From: Candidatus Aenigmatarchaeota archaeon
GTDB taxonomy: Archaea; Aenigmatarchaeota; Aenigmatarchaeia; CG10238-14
Length of the DNA stretch: 64,000 nt
Assembly (NCBI GenBank): GCA_026414305.1
Contig: JAOAJH010000001.1
Coordinates: 1 to 64,000 of the forward strand
Direction of reading: 5' to 3'
Below, piece by piece: positions 19,795 to 30,949 of this stretch. Under the pieces are notes generated by a model. It ran no database searches. It was not told the DNA's origin and saw only the letters and a list, made by a program, of their open reading frames with translations. Position numbers and translations under genes: made by a program. How positions within the stretch are numbered: the first letter of the stretch is position 1; the number at the start of each line of letters is the position of its first letter.

Positions 19795-21984
19795 ATGGCA
19801 GAAAAATCGATGACAGACAGAGTATTAGAGCTGATGAAGAATCCAAAACACATAAGAAATATTGGTACATGCGCACACATAGATCATGGAAAGACTACAT
19901 TTTCTGATAATCTTTTGGCAGGAGCAGGTATGATTTCCGATAAGCTTGCAGGCAAGCAGCTATTCATGGATTTTGATCCGCAAGAGCAAGAAAGAGGAAT
20001 TACAATTTGGTCTGCCAATGCTAGCATGGTTCATGAATTCAACAACGAGGATTATTTAATCAATCTTATAGATACACCAGGTCACGTTGATTTTGGTGGC
20101 GATGTCACAAGAGCAATGAGAGCTGTTGACGGGTCTATAGTTTTGGTAGATGCTGTTGAAAGTGTAATGCCTCAAACAGAAACAGTTATCAGGCAGTCGC
20201 TAAGAGAAAGAGTAAAACCGGTTTTGTTTATAAACAAAGTTGACAGATTGATAAAAGAATTAAAGCTAACACCAGAACAGATGATGGAAAGATTTACAAA
20301 AATAATAGCTGATGTAAATTATTTGATACAAAAATATGCAGAGGATGAATTCAAAAACAAATGGTATGTTAATGTTGAAAATGGATCAGTTGCATTCGGT
20401 TCTGCTTTGAGAAAATGGGGTATATCTGTACCTTTTATGAAAAAACATGGAATTACATTCAAGGATATAATAGATTATACAGTTAATGAGAAAGAAGAAG
20501 AATTGGCAAAGATATCACCATTGCACAAAGTAGTTTTGGATATGATTATAACACACTTGCCGTCGCCAATAGACGCACAAAAGTACAGAATACCAAAAAT
20601 TTGGAAAGGTGATATAGAGAGCGATGTTGGTAAAGACATGTTAGCAGTTAATCCAAACGGCACATTAGCAGCTGTTGTCACAAAATTAATGCCTGATCCT
20701 CATGCTGGTTATGTTGCAACAGCAAGAATATTCTCAGGTACTTTGAAAACTGGGGATGAAGTTTATTTGATTGGACAGAAAAAAAGACAAAGAGTTCAAC
20801 AGGTAAACATTTACAAAGGTCCACATAGATTGCAGGTAGATGAAGTAGTCGCAGGAAATATTGTTGGCATAGTCGGTTTAGGCGAAGCGTTTTCTGGCGA
20901 GACTATATGCAATCCTGATAAGCTTATAGAACCATTTGAGCAGATAACACACATTTTTGAGCCTGTTGTAACAAAGGCAATAGAGCCTAAAAATCCAGGA
21001 GATCTAGCAAAGCTAACAGCATTTCTAAAGAAACTTGAAAGAGAAGATACAACTATCAAGGTTAAAATAGATGAAGAAACAGGCGAATATCTAGTATCCG
21101 GTTTAGGTGAATTGCATTTAGATGCAAAGGTTGAAAGAAAGCTTCAAGAAATAGGAATAGAATTTACAACAACACCACCTATTGTTGTTTATAGAGAAAC
21201 AGTTACAGCTAAATCACCTATAGTTGAAGGCAAATCGCCTAATAAACATAACAAATTCTACATTACAGTAGAACCTATTGATCCTAAAATTGAAGAGGCA
21301 ATAAACAAAGGCGACATACCAAATGAAGTTGATTTCAAAAAGAAGCATTTGGATGTTCAGAAAAAGCTAGTTGATTTAGGCATGAGTCCTGCTGAAGTGA
21401 AGAATGTATGGTTGATTTACAACAAAGGCATGCTTGTTGATAACACTAAAGGCATTCAATATTTGAACGAGGTTGAGGAATTGCTTAAAGAGGCTTTCAG
21501 AAATGTAATGGATGATGGCCCGCAAACAAGAGAGCCTTGTACAGGAATAAAGGTAAGTTTGATAAACGCTGAATTGCATGAAGATACAGTACACAGAGGT
21601 CCTGGACAAATTTTGCCTGCATTTAGTCATGCTATAATGTCTGCTATGATGAAGGCAGATCCTGTTATTCTTGAACCAAAACAGATAATAAGAATAGATA
21701 CACCAAGCGAGATGATGGGCGGAGCAATAAAAGAAATACAAAACAGAAGAGGGCAGATTCTTGACATGGAAGAGGAGAGAGGTGTTACAATAATTAGATG
21801 CAAATTGCCTGTTTCAGAGATGTTTGGCTTTAATTCTTCGTTAAAATCAGCAACAGGAGGAAAAGGTTTTTATAGTTTAATTGATGTAATCTTTGAGAGA
21901 ATTCCAAAGGAGTTGCAACCACAGACAATAAAGAAGATTAGACAAAGAAAAGGACTTCCTGAGGAAATTCCAAAGTTTGAATAA
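19795..21984 (+). CDS. fusA: Elongation factor 2
   Basis: GTPase motifs AHIDHGKTTFSDNLL, DTPGHVDFGGDV, NKVD. Confidence 0.97.
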   Translation: MAEKSMTDRVLELMKNPKHIRNIGTCAHIDHGKTTFSDNLLAGAGMISDKLAGKQLFMDFDPQEQERGITIWSANASMVHEFNNEDYLINLIDTPGHVDFGGDVTRAMRAVDGSIVLVDAVESVMPQTETVIRQSLRERVKPVLFINKVDRLIKELKLTPEQMMERFTKIIADVNYLIQKYAEDEFKNKWYVNVENGSVAFGSALRKWGISVPFMKKHGITFKDIIDYTVNEKEEELAKISPLHKVVLDMIITHLPSPIDAQKYRIPKIWKGDIESDVGKDMLAVNPNGTLAAVVTKLMPDPHAGYVATARIFSGTLKTGDEVYLIGQKKRQRVQQVNIYKGPHRLQVDEVVAGNIVGIVGLGEAFSGETICNPDKLIEPFEQITHIFEPVVTKAIEPKNPGDLAKLTAFLKKLEREDTTIKVKIDEETGEYLVSGLGELHLDAKVERKLQEIGIEFTTTPPIVVYRETVTAKSPIVEGKSPNKHNKFYITVEPIDPKIEEAINKGDIPNEVDFKKKHLDVQKKLVDLGMSPAEVKNVWLIYNKGMLVDNTKGIQYLNEVEELLKEAFRNVMDDGPQTREPCTGIKVSLINAELHEDTVHRGPGQILPAFSHAIMSAMMKADPVILEPKQIIRIDTPSEMMGGAIKEIQNRRGQILDMEEERGVTIIRCKLPVSEMFGFNSSLKSATGGKGFYSLIDVIFERIPKELQPQTIKKIRQRKGLPEEIPKFE

Positions 21985-22035
21985 AACGTTTAATATTTAA
22001 AAACTTACGATATAATAAATGTAGGAGGTGTAGTC

Positions 22036-23316
22036 ATGGCTGAATTACCAAAAATCAACATTATGACAGCAGGTCACGTAGACGCTGGCAAGTCAACACT
22101 TATAGGCAGATTACTATTTGATTCTGGTGCTATAAGAGAAGATCAAATGAGAAAGTTGAAAGAATTAGCTAAAGAATTAAAGAAAGAAACATTTGAGTTC
22201 GCATTTCTTATGGATAGACTAAAAGAAGAAAGAGAAAGAGGAGTTACAATAGATATCATGCATACTCCATTTGAAAGCAAGAAATATTATTATACTGTCA
22301 TAGATGCTCCTGGACACAGAGATTTTGTTAAAAACATGATTACTGGAGCTTCACAGGCAGATGCTGCTATTTTGGTTGTTTCTGCAAAGCCAGGTGAAGG
22401 TATACAAGAGCAGACAAGAGAGCACACATTCTTGCTCAAAGTTCTAGGCATCAACCAATTGTTGGTTGCGATCAATAAAATGGATGCCGCAAACTATGAT
22501 GAAAAGAGATACAATGAGCTAGTAGCAGATGTAAAGAAATTGTTGCAAAGCGTTGGTTACAAAGTTGACACAATGCCATTTGTACCAGTTTCAGCTTATG
22601 TTGGCGATAATGTAGTACATAAATCAGATAAAATGCCTTGGTACAAAGGTCCAACACTAGTTGATGCAATGGATTCTACAATACAACCACCTGAACAACC
22701 TATCGACAAACCATTGAGAATACCAATACAAGATGCATATTCAATTACAGGTGTAGGTACAGTTCCAGTAGGTAGAGTTGAAACAGGTGTTTTGAAAGTA
22801 AACGACAAAGTAATATTCATGCCATCTGGAGCAGTTGGCGAAGTAAAGACAATAGAAATGTTCCACAAACAACAACCAGAAGCAAGACCAGGTGATAACA
22901 TTGGCTTTAATGTCAGAGGCATTGGCAAAAATGATGCTAAAAGAGGAGATGTTTGCGGACATGTAAACAATCCGCCAACAGTTGCAAAAGAATTTACAGC
23001 ACAGATTATTGTTTTAAACCATCCAACAGTTATTACAGTGGGCTACACCCCTGTATTCCATCTAGGTACAGCAAGTGTTGCATGCAGAATTGAAGAGATT
23101 ATTGCCAAAATAGATCCAAAGACAGGTGCAGTTGTACAAGAACACCCAGACTTTATCAAGACAGGTGATGCTGCAAGAGTAAGAGTAATACCAACAAAAC
23201 CAATGGTTGTTGAAAAGCAGTCTGACATACCTCAGTTGGCTAGGTTTGCCATCAGAGATATGGGTCAAACAGTTGCAGCAGGTATAGTCTTAGATGTTGT
23301 ACCTGCTAAAAAATAA
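22036..23316 (+). CDS. tuf: Elongation factor 1-alpha
   Basis: [33 protein letters not shown]. Confidence 0.97.
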   Translation: MAELPKINIMTAGHVDAGKSTLIGRLLFDSGAIREDQMRKLKELAKELKKETFEFAFLMDRLKEERERGVTIDIMHTPFESKKYYYTVIDAPGHRDFVKNMITGASQADAAILVVSAKPGEGIQEQTREHTFLLKVLGINQLLVAINKMDAANYDEKRYNELVADVKKLLQSVGYKVDTMPFVPVSAYVGDNVVHKSDKMPWYKGPTLVDAMDSTIQPPEQPIDKPLRIPIQDAYSITGVGTVPVGRVETGVLKVNDKVIFMPSGAVGEVKTIEMFHKQQPEARPGDNIGFNVRGIGKNDAKRGDVCGHVNNPPTVAKEFTAQIIVLNHPTVITVGYTPVFHLGTASVACRIEEIIAKIDPKTGAVVQEHPDFIKTGDAARVRVIPTKPMVVEKQSDIPQLARFAIRDMGQTVAAGIVLDVVPAKK

Positions 23317-23347
23317 GGGTTAAATTCTTTCCCTTTCTTTTAATTTT

Positions 23348-23566
23348 ATGATTTATGCTGTTATAGAGTGTAATAGAAAAGACTGCCCTAAACAATGTCC
23401 TTATAATTTTGAATTGGACTTGGATTTGATTAGAAAAGCTGAACCATCAGGCAAGGTTGTAATAGGAAACAATGGTTTACACTGTCAATTGGGTCAATCT
23501 GTTGGCACAGTTTATTTTTTTGATGAAAAACCTGAAAATACACCTAATTTGTTTTTATATGGCTGA
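23348..23566 (+). CDS. Small cysteine-containing hypothetical protein
   Basis: 72 aa ORF with CxxxxCPKQCPY, between EF1A and uS10. Confidence 0.45.
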   Translation: MIYAVIECNRKDCPKQCPYNFELDLDLIRKAEPSGKVVIGNNGLHCQLGQSVGTVYFFDEKPENTPNLFLYG

Positions 23567-23613
23567 CAAAAATTATTTAAATATAATTAGAATTAATATT
23601 GAGAGTGATTTGA

Positions 23614-23934
23614 ATGCAAATGGCAAGGATAAGGCTATCAGGAAGAGATCCAAAAAAGCTTGATAGCATTTGCAATGAGATTATTGACATTGCTAAGAAA
23701 TTTGGCGTAGACTGGAAAGGTCCTGTTCCTTTGCCAACAAAAAAGATGAAAGTAGTTACATTAAAGACACCTTGTGGCGATGGTACTGGTCATGGAAACG
23801 CTACTTTTGACAGATGGGAAATGAGGATTCACAAAAGACTTGTTGATTTGCAAGCAGATGACAGAGTTTTAAGGCAAGTTTTGAGAGTTCAAATACCACA
23901 AGATATACACATACAAATCAATTTCAGGGATTAA
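23614..23934 (+). CDS. rps10: Ribosomal protein uS10
   Basis: [20 protein letters not shown]...GPVPLPTKK...[13 protein letters not shown]. Confidence 0.95.
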   Translation: MQMARIRLSGRDPKKLDSICNEIIDIAKKFGVDWKGPVPLPTKKMKVVTLKTPCGDGTGHGNATFDRWEMRIHKRLVDLQADDRVLRQVLRVQIPQDIHIQINFRD

Positions 23935-23937
23935 TTT

Positions 23938-24357
23938 CTAAATGAATAATATTGTACCTGCTATTATCAGCAGTATCCCTATCAAACTTTTCACATTAAA
24001 CTCTTCTCCTAAGAAAATTAATGCAAAAACAAAGACAAAAATTATACTAGTTCTGTCTATTGCAGCAACTTTTGATGCTTGACCTATTTTTAATGCAAAA
24101 AAGTAAAAAAGCCATGACAATGCCCCTGCTAGGCCGCTAAAAAATATGAATATAATGGCATTGCCTTTCAGCTGATGAAAATTGTTCAACTTGCCAGAAA
24201 ACAAGGCTATTAACAGCAGCGATATGAACATTATTCCAGCTCTAACTGTTGTTGCCAATGTTGAATCAACTTCTTTCAAGCCTATTTTGCCTAAAATTGC
24301 GACACAAGCAGCCATTATCGCAGAAAGCAATGAAAGCACAAACCAATCATAAGACAT
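23938..24357 (-). CDS. EamA/DMT-type single-domain membrane protein
   Basis: 139 aa, 4-5 TM half-EamA pattern ending 'IFLGEEFNVKSLIGILLIIAGTILFI'. Confidence 0.75.
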   Translation of the reverse strand: MSYDWFVLSLLSAIMAACVAILGKIGLKEVDSTLATTVRAGIMFISLLLIALFSGKLNNFHQLKGNAIIFIFFSGLAGALSWLFYFFALKIGQASKVAAIDRTSIIFVFVFALIFLGEEFNVKSLIGILLIIAGTILFI

Positions 24358-24388
24358 TGTTAATTTATTGGATTAACCAAAAATAAAA

Positions 24389-24973
24389 TTATTCTTTGAA
24401 TGATATGACATTATATTTGAAAACTTCAAGTTTTGATTTTTTCCATTCATCTGCAGGTAAACTTGCTTTCAAACATAACTCACTTAAAAATAGTTTTTTG
24501 TCAGGTATTTTTTCCCAAACTTGAGGAAGAAAAGTAGCTGATTTAAAACCTGATTTAATTATCAATCCGTCTTTTCCAATTTTTATTTTTTTCAATAACT
24601 CGTCAACATTTTTATAAATTATTTTTTTTGGCTCTGTCAAAATTGAAATTTCTATCTCTATATCATTCATTTCATCATAATCAACAGGATGAAACCTTGG
24701 ATCATAAAAAGCAGCTGAAACAGCGTTCTTTATTACAGCAATATATAATGGATCTATTGGTTGTATAGTGCCTATGCATCCTCTAAGCATTCCATTCTTT
24801 TCCAATGTAACAAACACACCTTTTTTTTGTTTCAATTTTTCATTGACATTTTCTATATTCAACAATTCTCTTTTTTCTAAAAAATACTCTATACTTTTTC
24901 TTGCCAAATTCAAAAGAAATTTCTTATCTTGATTTGTGTATTCATTCATAAAATGCATAACACCCATAACCAA
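24389..24973 (-). CDS. AmmeMemoRadiSam system protein A (AMMECR1 domain)
   Basis: GVFVTLEKNGMLRGCIGTIQPIDPL...AVSAAFYDPRFHPVDYDEM...EIEISILTEP. Confidence 0.92.
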   Translation of the reverse strand: MVMGVMHFMNEYTNQDKKFLLNLARKSIEYFLEKRELLNIENVNEKLKQKKGVFVTLEKNGMLRGCIGTIQPIDPLYIAVIKNAVSAAFYDPRFHPVDYDEMNDIEIEISILTEPKKIIYKNVDELLKKIKIGKDGLIIKSGFKSATFLPQVWEKIPDKKLFLSELCLKASLPADEWKKSKLEVFKYNVISFKE

Positions 24974-25700
24974 CTACTTGATCTTTATCTCCAGTGATAT
25001 CACCGGAGTTTGCATAAAATAATTTCTTGCCAACCCAACCACTGTCATTTGCTATTTTCATTAATGACAATATTGCTGTTTTGCCGCACGCTTCAATTTT
25101 TTCGGCATTTTTTATATCCAAATTTGGTATAGACTTGTTTGCCCTTTCATCAATCTTAACAGCTGTTTTGTAATCGTAATAATGGCTTAAATCAGAACTA
25201 GCTATTACAATTGTTTTATTGTCAATCAATTTTTCAATTTGTTCTGCTATAAATTCATAATCGTCATCACCAATGCTGATTGGTATTATCTTGAAATCAT
25301 CTAAAACTTTTTGCAAAAAAGGAAGCTGAACTTCTATTGAATGTTCATATCTGTGTGCTTCTTCAAAATCCAAAAACTCTGTTTTTACTTTTTCAACTTT
25401 GACTTTACCCAAAGGAGTTTCCCAAAATTCAGCAGTAGAAATTGAAGAGCCTACAAATGGAACAAAATGTGACGGACCAAGCAAAACAATTCTGTTTACT
25501 TTGAGCGATTTTATTATCTTGTATCCAAAAGCAGCAACTTTACCTGAATACATATAGCCAGCATGAGGCATTACAAACCCTTTTGCATTTAGTCTTTCTG
25601 CTTTTACATTTTCTAAGAATTCATCAATCATTTTTTCTAGCTTTTCCTTATCTTTAGGATAGAACTTTCCAACAGCAAAAGCCTTTCTTATCATTCCCAT
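24942..25700 (-). CDS. AmmeMemoRadiSam system protein B (MEMO1 family)
   Basis: FVMPHAGYMYSGKVAAFGYK...LLGPSHFVPF...SSDLSHYYDY. Confidence 0.92.
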   Translation of the reverse strand: MGMIRKAFAVGKFYPKDKEKLEKMIDEFLENVKAERLNAKGFVMPHAGYMYSGKVAAFGYKIIKSLKVNRIVLLGPSHFVPFVGSSISTAEFWETPLGKVKVEKVKTEFLDFEEAHRYEHSIEVQLPFLQKVLDDFKIIPISIGDDDYEFIAEQIEKLIDNKTIVIASSDLSHYYDYKTAVKIDERANKSIPNLDIKNAEKIEACGKTAILSLMKIANDSGWVGKKLFYANSGDITGDKDQVVGYGCYAFYE

Positions 25701-26731
25701 ACACCATTTATTTTATAACCACATTTACATTTACCTTTATTCAAATTATTTTTTATATTGAAGAAACCGTGTCTTTCTATAGCTAAAGATTTGCATTTAG
25801 GACAAAATGTGTTTTCATATTTTCCAGCTGACACATTGCCAGCATAAACATATTTCAACCCAGCCTTTTTCCCTATTTTATAGGCTTTTATCAACATAGA
25901 TAGAGGCGTAGGCTTGACGTCAAGCATTTTATAATCAGGATGAAACGCAGTTACATGCCATGGTATTTTATTGCTTAGAGATGAAATAAAATCAGCAATT
26001 TGATTTAATTCTTTATCAGAATCATTTTTTCCTGGTATGATCAATGTTGTTATTTCAATCCAAATACCAAGATTGTATAACTTTTCTATGTTTTTCAAAA
26101 CAGGCTCTAATTTTGCTTTGCATATTTTCAAATAAAATTCATCTGAAAATGACTTTAGATCAATGTTTGCAGCATCCAAATATTTTTTTATTTTCGCTAT
26201 AGCTTCTTTAGATTCATAACCATTGCTGACAAAAACATTTTTTATTCCTTTTCTTTTAGCTAATTTAGCTGTATCATATGCATATTCAAAAAAAACAGCA
26301 GGCTCATTGTATGTATAAGCAATTGATGGGATTTTGTTTTTTGAAGCATATTCAACAATATCATTTGGCATAATATCATGAGAGCTGCTTAAAATTTCTT
26401 CAAGCAATTCATCTTTATTTTCTTTAGACCTTATCTCTCTTGTAGGTTGCGAAATATCCCAATTTTGGCAAAACAAGCAGCCGAAATCACAGCCAAAAGT
26501 ACCAAAAGAAAATATTTTGCTTCCTGGTAAAAAATGATATAGCGGTTTTTTTTCAACAGGATCAACATTTACAGCAGCCGCCTTGCCGTATGCCATTAGG
26601 AAAAGATTGCCGTTTATATTTTTTCTTATACCACATAAACCTGTATGATTTTTCTGTATAATACAATAATGCGAACATGCTGTACATTTAACATTTCCTT
26701 TAATTTTCTCATATAGAAGACATTTCTTCAT
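25691..26731 (-). CDS. AmmeMemoRadiSam system radical SAM enzyme
   Basis: GCDFGCLFCQNWDISQ radical SAM triad; AYTYNEPAVFFEY; gene context. Confidence 0.92.
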   Translation of the reverse strand: MKKCLLYEKIKGNVKCTACSHYCIIQKNHTGLCGIRKNINGNLFLMAYGKAAAVNVDPVEKKPLYHFLPGSKIFSFGTFGCDFGCLFCQNWDISQPTREIRSKENKDELLEEILSSSHDIMPNDIVEYASKNKIPSIAYTYNEPAVFFEYAYDTAKLAKRKGIKNVFVSNGYESKEAIAKIKKYLDAANIDLKSFSDEFYLKICKAKLEPVLKNIEKLYNLGIWIEITTLIIPGKNDSDKELNQIADFISSLSNKIPWHVTAFHPDYKMLDVKPTPLSMLIKAYKIGKKAGLKYVYAGNVSAGKYENTFCPKCKSLAIERHGFFNIKNNLNKGKCKCGYKINGVWE

Positions 26732-26791
26732 AATTATATTTTGGTTAGAAATAAATTTAGACTATCTTTTAAAATGTTTGCTACAAAATAA

Positions 26792-27271
26792 TTGTTTATG
26801 TTTATTTTAGGTCATATAGGCATAACAGCATTTTTAGCATCAATTCTAGGCTTACCAATATTGATTGCTGCAATATCATCGCAAATACCAGATTTAATAG
26901 ACAAACCTTTGTTTCTGCTTGGTATATTTCCCTCAGGTCGTTATATTGGGCACACTCTTTTATTTGTTGTTTTGTTTGGGTTTATGACATATATTATAAC
27001 TAAAAGAAAGGTAATTTCAATAGCAGTATCTTTTGGTATGCTAATGCATTTGTTTCAGGATCTACCATACTTTATTCCATGGTTTTATCCATTCATAAAT
27101 TACATCTTCCCTACAGGACCGTTTGAATTTCAATACACTTTGAAACTTTTTTTACTGGATTTAACAGGCATAGTGTTGCTAACTATTCTTTATTTAAAAA
27201 ACAATGGTTTCAAGAAAGAAATAAATGATGTAAAAAAAGTTTTTGTAAAAATAATAAAATCTAATAGTTGA
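26792..27271 (+). CDS. Membrane-bound metal-dependent hydrolase (YdjM-like)
   Basis: GHIGITAFLASILGLPILIAAISSQIPDLIDKP...GRYIGHTLLF. Confidence 0.65.
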   Translation: MFMFILGHIGITAFLASILGLPILIAAISSQIPDLIDKPLFLLGIFPSGRYIGHTLLFVVLFGFMTYIITKRKVISIAVSFGMLMHLFQDLPYFIPWFYPFINYIFPTGPFEFQYTLKLFLLDLTGIVLLTILYLKNNGFKKEINDVKKVFVKIIKSNS

Positions 27272-27287
27272 ATGCTATAATATTATT

Positions 27288-29636
27288 ATGGAATTATTTT
27301 TGCTTGATGCAGATTATGAAATAGATGACGGAAAGGGAGTTATAGAGCTGTTTTGCAAAGATAAAGAAGGAAAAACTATTATAGTCAAGCAACCATACCA
27401 ATCATACTTTTACATTCTTACAGGTTTTAAAGACAGAGTTATTGAAAAGCTTAATGAAATTGGGCTGAAAAAAGTTGAGGTTGTTGAAAGAATTGTTGAT
27501 GGAAACTTTAGAAAAGTGCTCAAAGTCTTTGTCGATAATCCAAGAGATGTTCAGAAAATAAGAGAAGAGATCAAAGACTGGAAGGAGATTGAAGATATCT
27601 ATGAGTTTACAGTACCTTATGTTTACAAATATTTACTTGAAACCGAGATTGAGCCTTGCGGGTGGATAAGTTTTGATAGCAATGCAAGAAAAATAGAATC
27701 AGATTTTCAACCAAAAATTAAAATAATGTCATTTGATATTGAGGTTATAGATGATGAAAATGATGAAAAGATTGTGATGATTTCACTTGCAGACAATTCT
27801 GGCTTCAAGAAAATGCTATCATTGAAAAAGTCAAAATCATCTTTTGTACAAAGCTTTAGCAGCGAAAAAGAGTTGATAGAAAAGTTTGTTGAAATAATAA
27901 AGGAAAGGGACCCTGATATTATTTTGACATATAATGGAGATGCTTTTGATTTTGTCAAACTAAAAATAAAATCATCAAAGCTAAAAATTGGCTTGAACAT
28001 AGGCAGAAATGGCGAACAAATAAGGTTTGAAAGAAGGGGCAGAGGATCAGCAGCATCTATCAAAGGTAGAATTCACATAGATATTTATAATTTTGTCGAT
28101 CACATACTTTCTAATTCGCTAAAGACAGAAGTGTTGACATTAGATGAAGTTGTAAAAGAACTTTTGGGAGAGGAGAAAATAAAAATCAGTTGGTCTGAGG
28201 TAAAAGAAAAATGGAAAAAAGATGACATAGAACACCTTGTTAAATATTCACAAAAAGATGCAGAAATAACTTTGGCTTTGGGTAAATATTTGTTGCCACA
28301 AATATTTTCTCTTTCAAAAATGACATCAAGTTTGCCTTTTGACACATCAAGATATTATTATTCACAACTTGTTGAGCATTTTCTTATGAAAAAATCTGTG
28401 CATGACAAGAGGATAATACCAAATATGCCAAGGTATGATGAAATAAATGAAAGAAAGCAATTTATGCCTTACACAGGCGCCATAGTGATAGAGCCAAAAA
28501 CAGGCTTGCATGAGAATATCACGGTGTTTGATTTTCAGAGCTTGTATCCAAGCATAATTGTAACTCATAATATTTCCCCAGAAACGCTTAATTGCGGACA
28601 TACTGAGTGTAGAAACAAAAATACAACACCAGAAGGCAAAAATTATTACTGTGTTCAGACACGTGGTTTTATATCAAAACATCTTGAAGAGATAATTCAT
28701 GAAAGAAGAAGAATAAAAGAGATGATCAAAGATGAAAAGAATAAGCAAAAGATTAGTCTACTGAAAAATCAGCAATACTCGCTAAAAATAATAGCAAATG
28801 CAATGTATGGTTATTTTGGTTATCCTGGATCAAGATGGTATTGCAGAAGTTGCGGCGAATCATGTGCAGCTTTTGGTCGCTATTATATAACTTTTGTTTT
28901 GCAAAGTGCTGCTGAAAACGGCTTTCAAGTTATATATGCTGACACAGATTCGTGTTTTGTTAAGTTAGAGAAAGAAAGTGATTTGGAAAAAATACTAAAA
29001 TGGAACAAAAAAGTAAATGATGAATTGCCAGGAATAATAGAATTAGAATATAGAGATTTTTATCCAGCTGGAATTTTTGTTGCAAAAAAAGCTGACGAAA
29101 AGGGTGCTAAAAAGAGATATGCGCTACTTACAAAAGATGGCAAGCTTGAAATAAGAGGATTTGAAACAGTTAGAAGAGATTGGTGTGAATTAGCAAAAAA
29201 GGTTCAACATGAAGTTTTGAGGATAATTCTTGTTGAAAAAAATCTTGATAAAGCAGTAAATTATGTTAAAGATACTATAAAAGAATTGAACGCTGGAAAG
29301 GCAAAAATAGAGGATTTGGCAATAAAAACACAACTAGTTATGCCTTTATCAGAATACAAGCAAATCGGGCCGCATGTCAAAGTTGGAATGAAATTAAAGC
29401 AGAAAGGCATAGATGTTGTTGAAGGAATGATTTTGCAATATGTTATTACAAAAGGCAAGGGAAGCATTTCAGACAGAGCAGAGCCATTGGAATTTGTGAA
29501 AGAAAAAGATTATGATCCTGATTATTATGTCAACAATCAAATATTACCAGCTGCTTTGAGAGTTTTACAAGCTTTTAACATAAACGAAGATTTGTCAATA
29601 GACAAGAATAGCAGCTTACACAAGTGGTTCAAATAG
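27288..29636 (+). CDS. polB: Family B DNA polymerase
   Basis: Exo I FDIEV; DFQSLYPSIIVTHNISP; YADTDSCFVK. Confidence 0.95.
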   Translation: MELFLLDADYEIDDGKGVIELFCKDKEGKTIIVKQPYQSYFYILTGFKDRVIEKLNEIGLKKVEVVERIVDGNFRKVLKVFVDNPRDVQKIREEIKDWKEIEDIYEFTVPYVYKYLLETEIEPCGWISFDSNARKIESDFQPKIKIMSFDIEVIDDENDEKIVMISLADNSGFKKMLSLKKSKSSFVQSFSSEKELIEKFVEIIKERDPDIILTYNGDAFDFVKLKIKSSKLKIGLNIGRNGEQIRFERRGRGSAASIKGRIHIDIYNFVDHILSNSLKTEVLTLDEVVKELLGEEKIKISWSEVKEKWKKDDIEHLVKYSQKDAEITLALGKYLLPQIFSLSKMTSSLPFDTSRYYYSQLVEHFLMKKSVHDKRIIPNMPRYDEINERKQFMPYTGAIVIEPKTGLHENITVFDFQSLYPSIIVTHNISPETLNCGHTECRNKNTTPEGKNYYCVQTRGFISKHLEEIIHERRRIKEMIKDEKNKQKISLLKNQQYSLKIIANAMYGYFGYPGSRWYCRSCGESCAAFGRYYITFVLQSAAENGFQVIYADTDSCFVKLEKESDLEKILKWNKKVNDELPGIIELEYRDFYPAGIFVAKKADEKGAKKRYALLTKDGKLEIRGFETVRRDWCELAKKVQHEVLRIILVEKNLDKAVNYVKDTIKELNAGKAKIEDLAIKTQLVMPLSEYKQIGPHVKVGMKLKQKGIDVVEGMILQYVITKGKGSISDRAEPLEFVKEKDYDPDYYVNNQILPAALRVLQAFNINEDLSIDKNSSLHKWFK

Positions 29637-29665
29637 TATTTATTTGTGAAAACCATCAATTTATC

Positions 29666-29971
29666 ATGGGATTTTGGAAAGAATTTAAAGAATTTTTGAG
29701 CGAATACAAAATAATAGGGCTAGCAATTGCATTTATTATAGGCTCAGCTGCTTCAGCACTTGTACAATCTCTAGTAAACGACATAATAATGCCAGTTATC
29801 TCTGTGTTTATACCTGATGGCGAATGGCATAATGCTGTTTTGCAGTTAGGTCCAGTTGCAATCAAATGGGGTTCATTCCTCTCGGCAGCAATTAACTTTT
29901 TGATAATTGCACTAGTTGTCTTTATTGTAGCTAAAAAACTAATGAAAGAGGAAAAACCAAGCAAAAAATAA
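29666..29971 (+). CDS. mscL: Large-conductance mechanosensitive channel MscL
   Basis: MGFWKEFKEFLSEYKIIGLAIAFIIGSAASALVQSLVNDIIMP. Confidence 0.85.
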   Translation: MGFWKEFKEFLSEYKIIGLAIAFIIGSAASALVQSLVNDIIMPVISVFIPDGEWHNAVLQLGPVAIKWGSFLSAAINFLIIALVVFIVAKKLMKEEKPSKK

Positions 29972-30012
29972 ACATTTTTTAATTTTTCTTTTCAATTTAT
30001 TTTGTTGATTTT

Positions 30013-30900
30013 ATGGAACAAAAAATAATTGACAATTACATCAAAGCCGGCGAAATTGCTAAAAAAGCAAAAGAACTAGCTAGACAAGAATTAAAAGAAG
30101 GAGTTAAAATACTAGATTTTGCTGAAAAAATTGAAGGTTTTATAAAAAAAGAAGCTGACTTGGCTTTTCCAATTAACATTTCTATAAACGATTTTGCTGC
30201 TCACTGCACGCCTGATATAAACGATGATTCTGTATTCAAGCGAGATGATTTAATCAAAATAGATCTAGGTGTTCAAGTTGACGGATATATAGCTGACACA
30301 GCATTTTCTGTCAAGCTTGACGAAAAGAATAATGTGCTGATAAAAGCAAGCGAAGAGGCTTTGCAAGAATTTATAGACAATATTGCTCCAGGAAAAACAA
30401 TAGATGAAATGACAAAGATAGTTGAAGATGTGGTACAAAGTTATGGTGTTAAAACAGTGAAAAATTTGGCAGGTCATTCTTTAGAACAGTATGTGCAGCA
30501 CGGTGGCTTGTCAATACCAAACATGCACATAAACAGCAAACATCAATTCAAAGATGGCGATGTAATAGCAATGGAAATTTTTACAACAAATGGGGAAGGT
30601 TTTGTCGTTGAATCATCGCCCACAGCAATATACATGTTTGTTCGCCCTAATGCCTTGAGGTTGAACGAGTCAAAAATAATTTTGAATAAAATCGTTGATC
30701 AATACAAAACTTTACCCTTTGCCAAAAGATGGTTAAAAGATTTGGCATCACCTGTTAAACTTCACATGGCATTAAGAGAAATGGTTGAACGAGGCGTTCT
30801 TCATGAATACCCACCTTTGAGGGAGAAAGGAAGAGGATTGGTTGCTCAAACAGAGGAAACAATAATTGTGAAAGATAAGCCGATAATAACAACAAGATAA
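30013..30900 (+). CDS. map: Methionine aminopeptidase type II
   Basis: INDFAAHCTPDINDDSVFKRDDLIKIDLGVQVDGYIADTAFSV; LAGHSLEQY. Confidence 0.93.
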   Translation: MEQKIIDNYIKAGEIAKKAKELARQELKEGVKILDFAEKIEGFIKKEADLAFPINISINDFAAHCTPDINDDSVFKRDDLIKIDLGVQVDGYIADTAFSVKLDEKNNVLIKASEEALQEFIDNIAPGKTIDEMTKIVEDVVQSYGVKTVKNLAGHSLEQYVQHGGLSIPNMHINSKHQFKDGDVIAMEIFTTNGEGFVVESSPTAIYMFVRPNALRLNESKIILNKIVDQYKTLPFAKRWLKDLASPVKLHMALREMVERGVLHEYPPLREKGRGLVAQTEETIIVKDKPIITTR

Positions 30901-30949
30901 TCAGAGATAATTTTAAATATTTTAGTTTTGTATAGAGTTTGCTGATTTT

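Noticed and set aside
23472-23663. 63-aa ORF overlapping uS10 start
   Set aside because: Out-of-frame overlap with a clear uS10 gene and a small upstream ORF.
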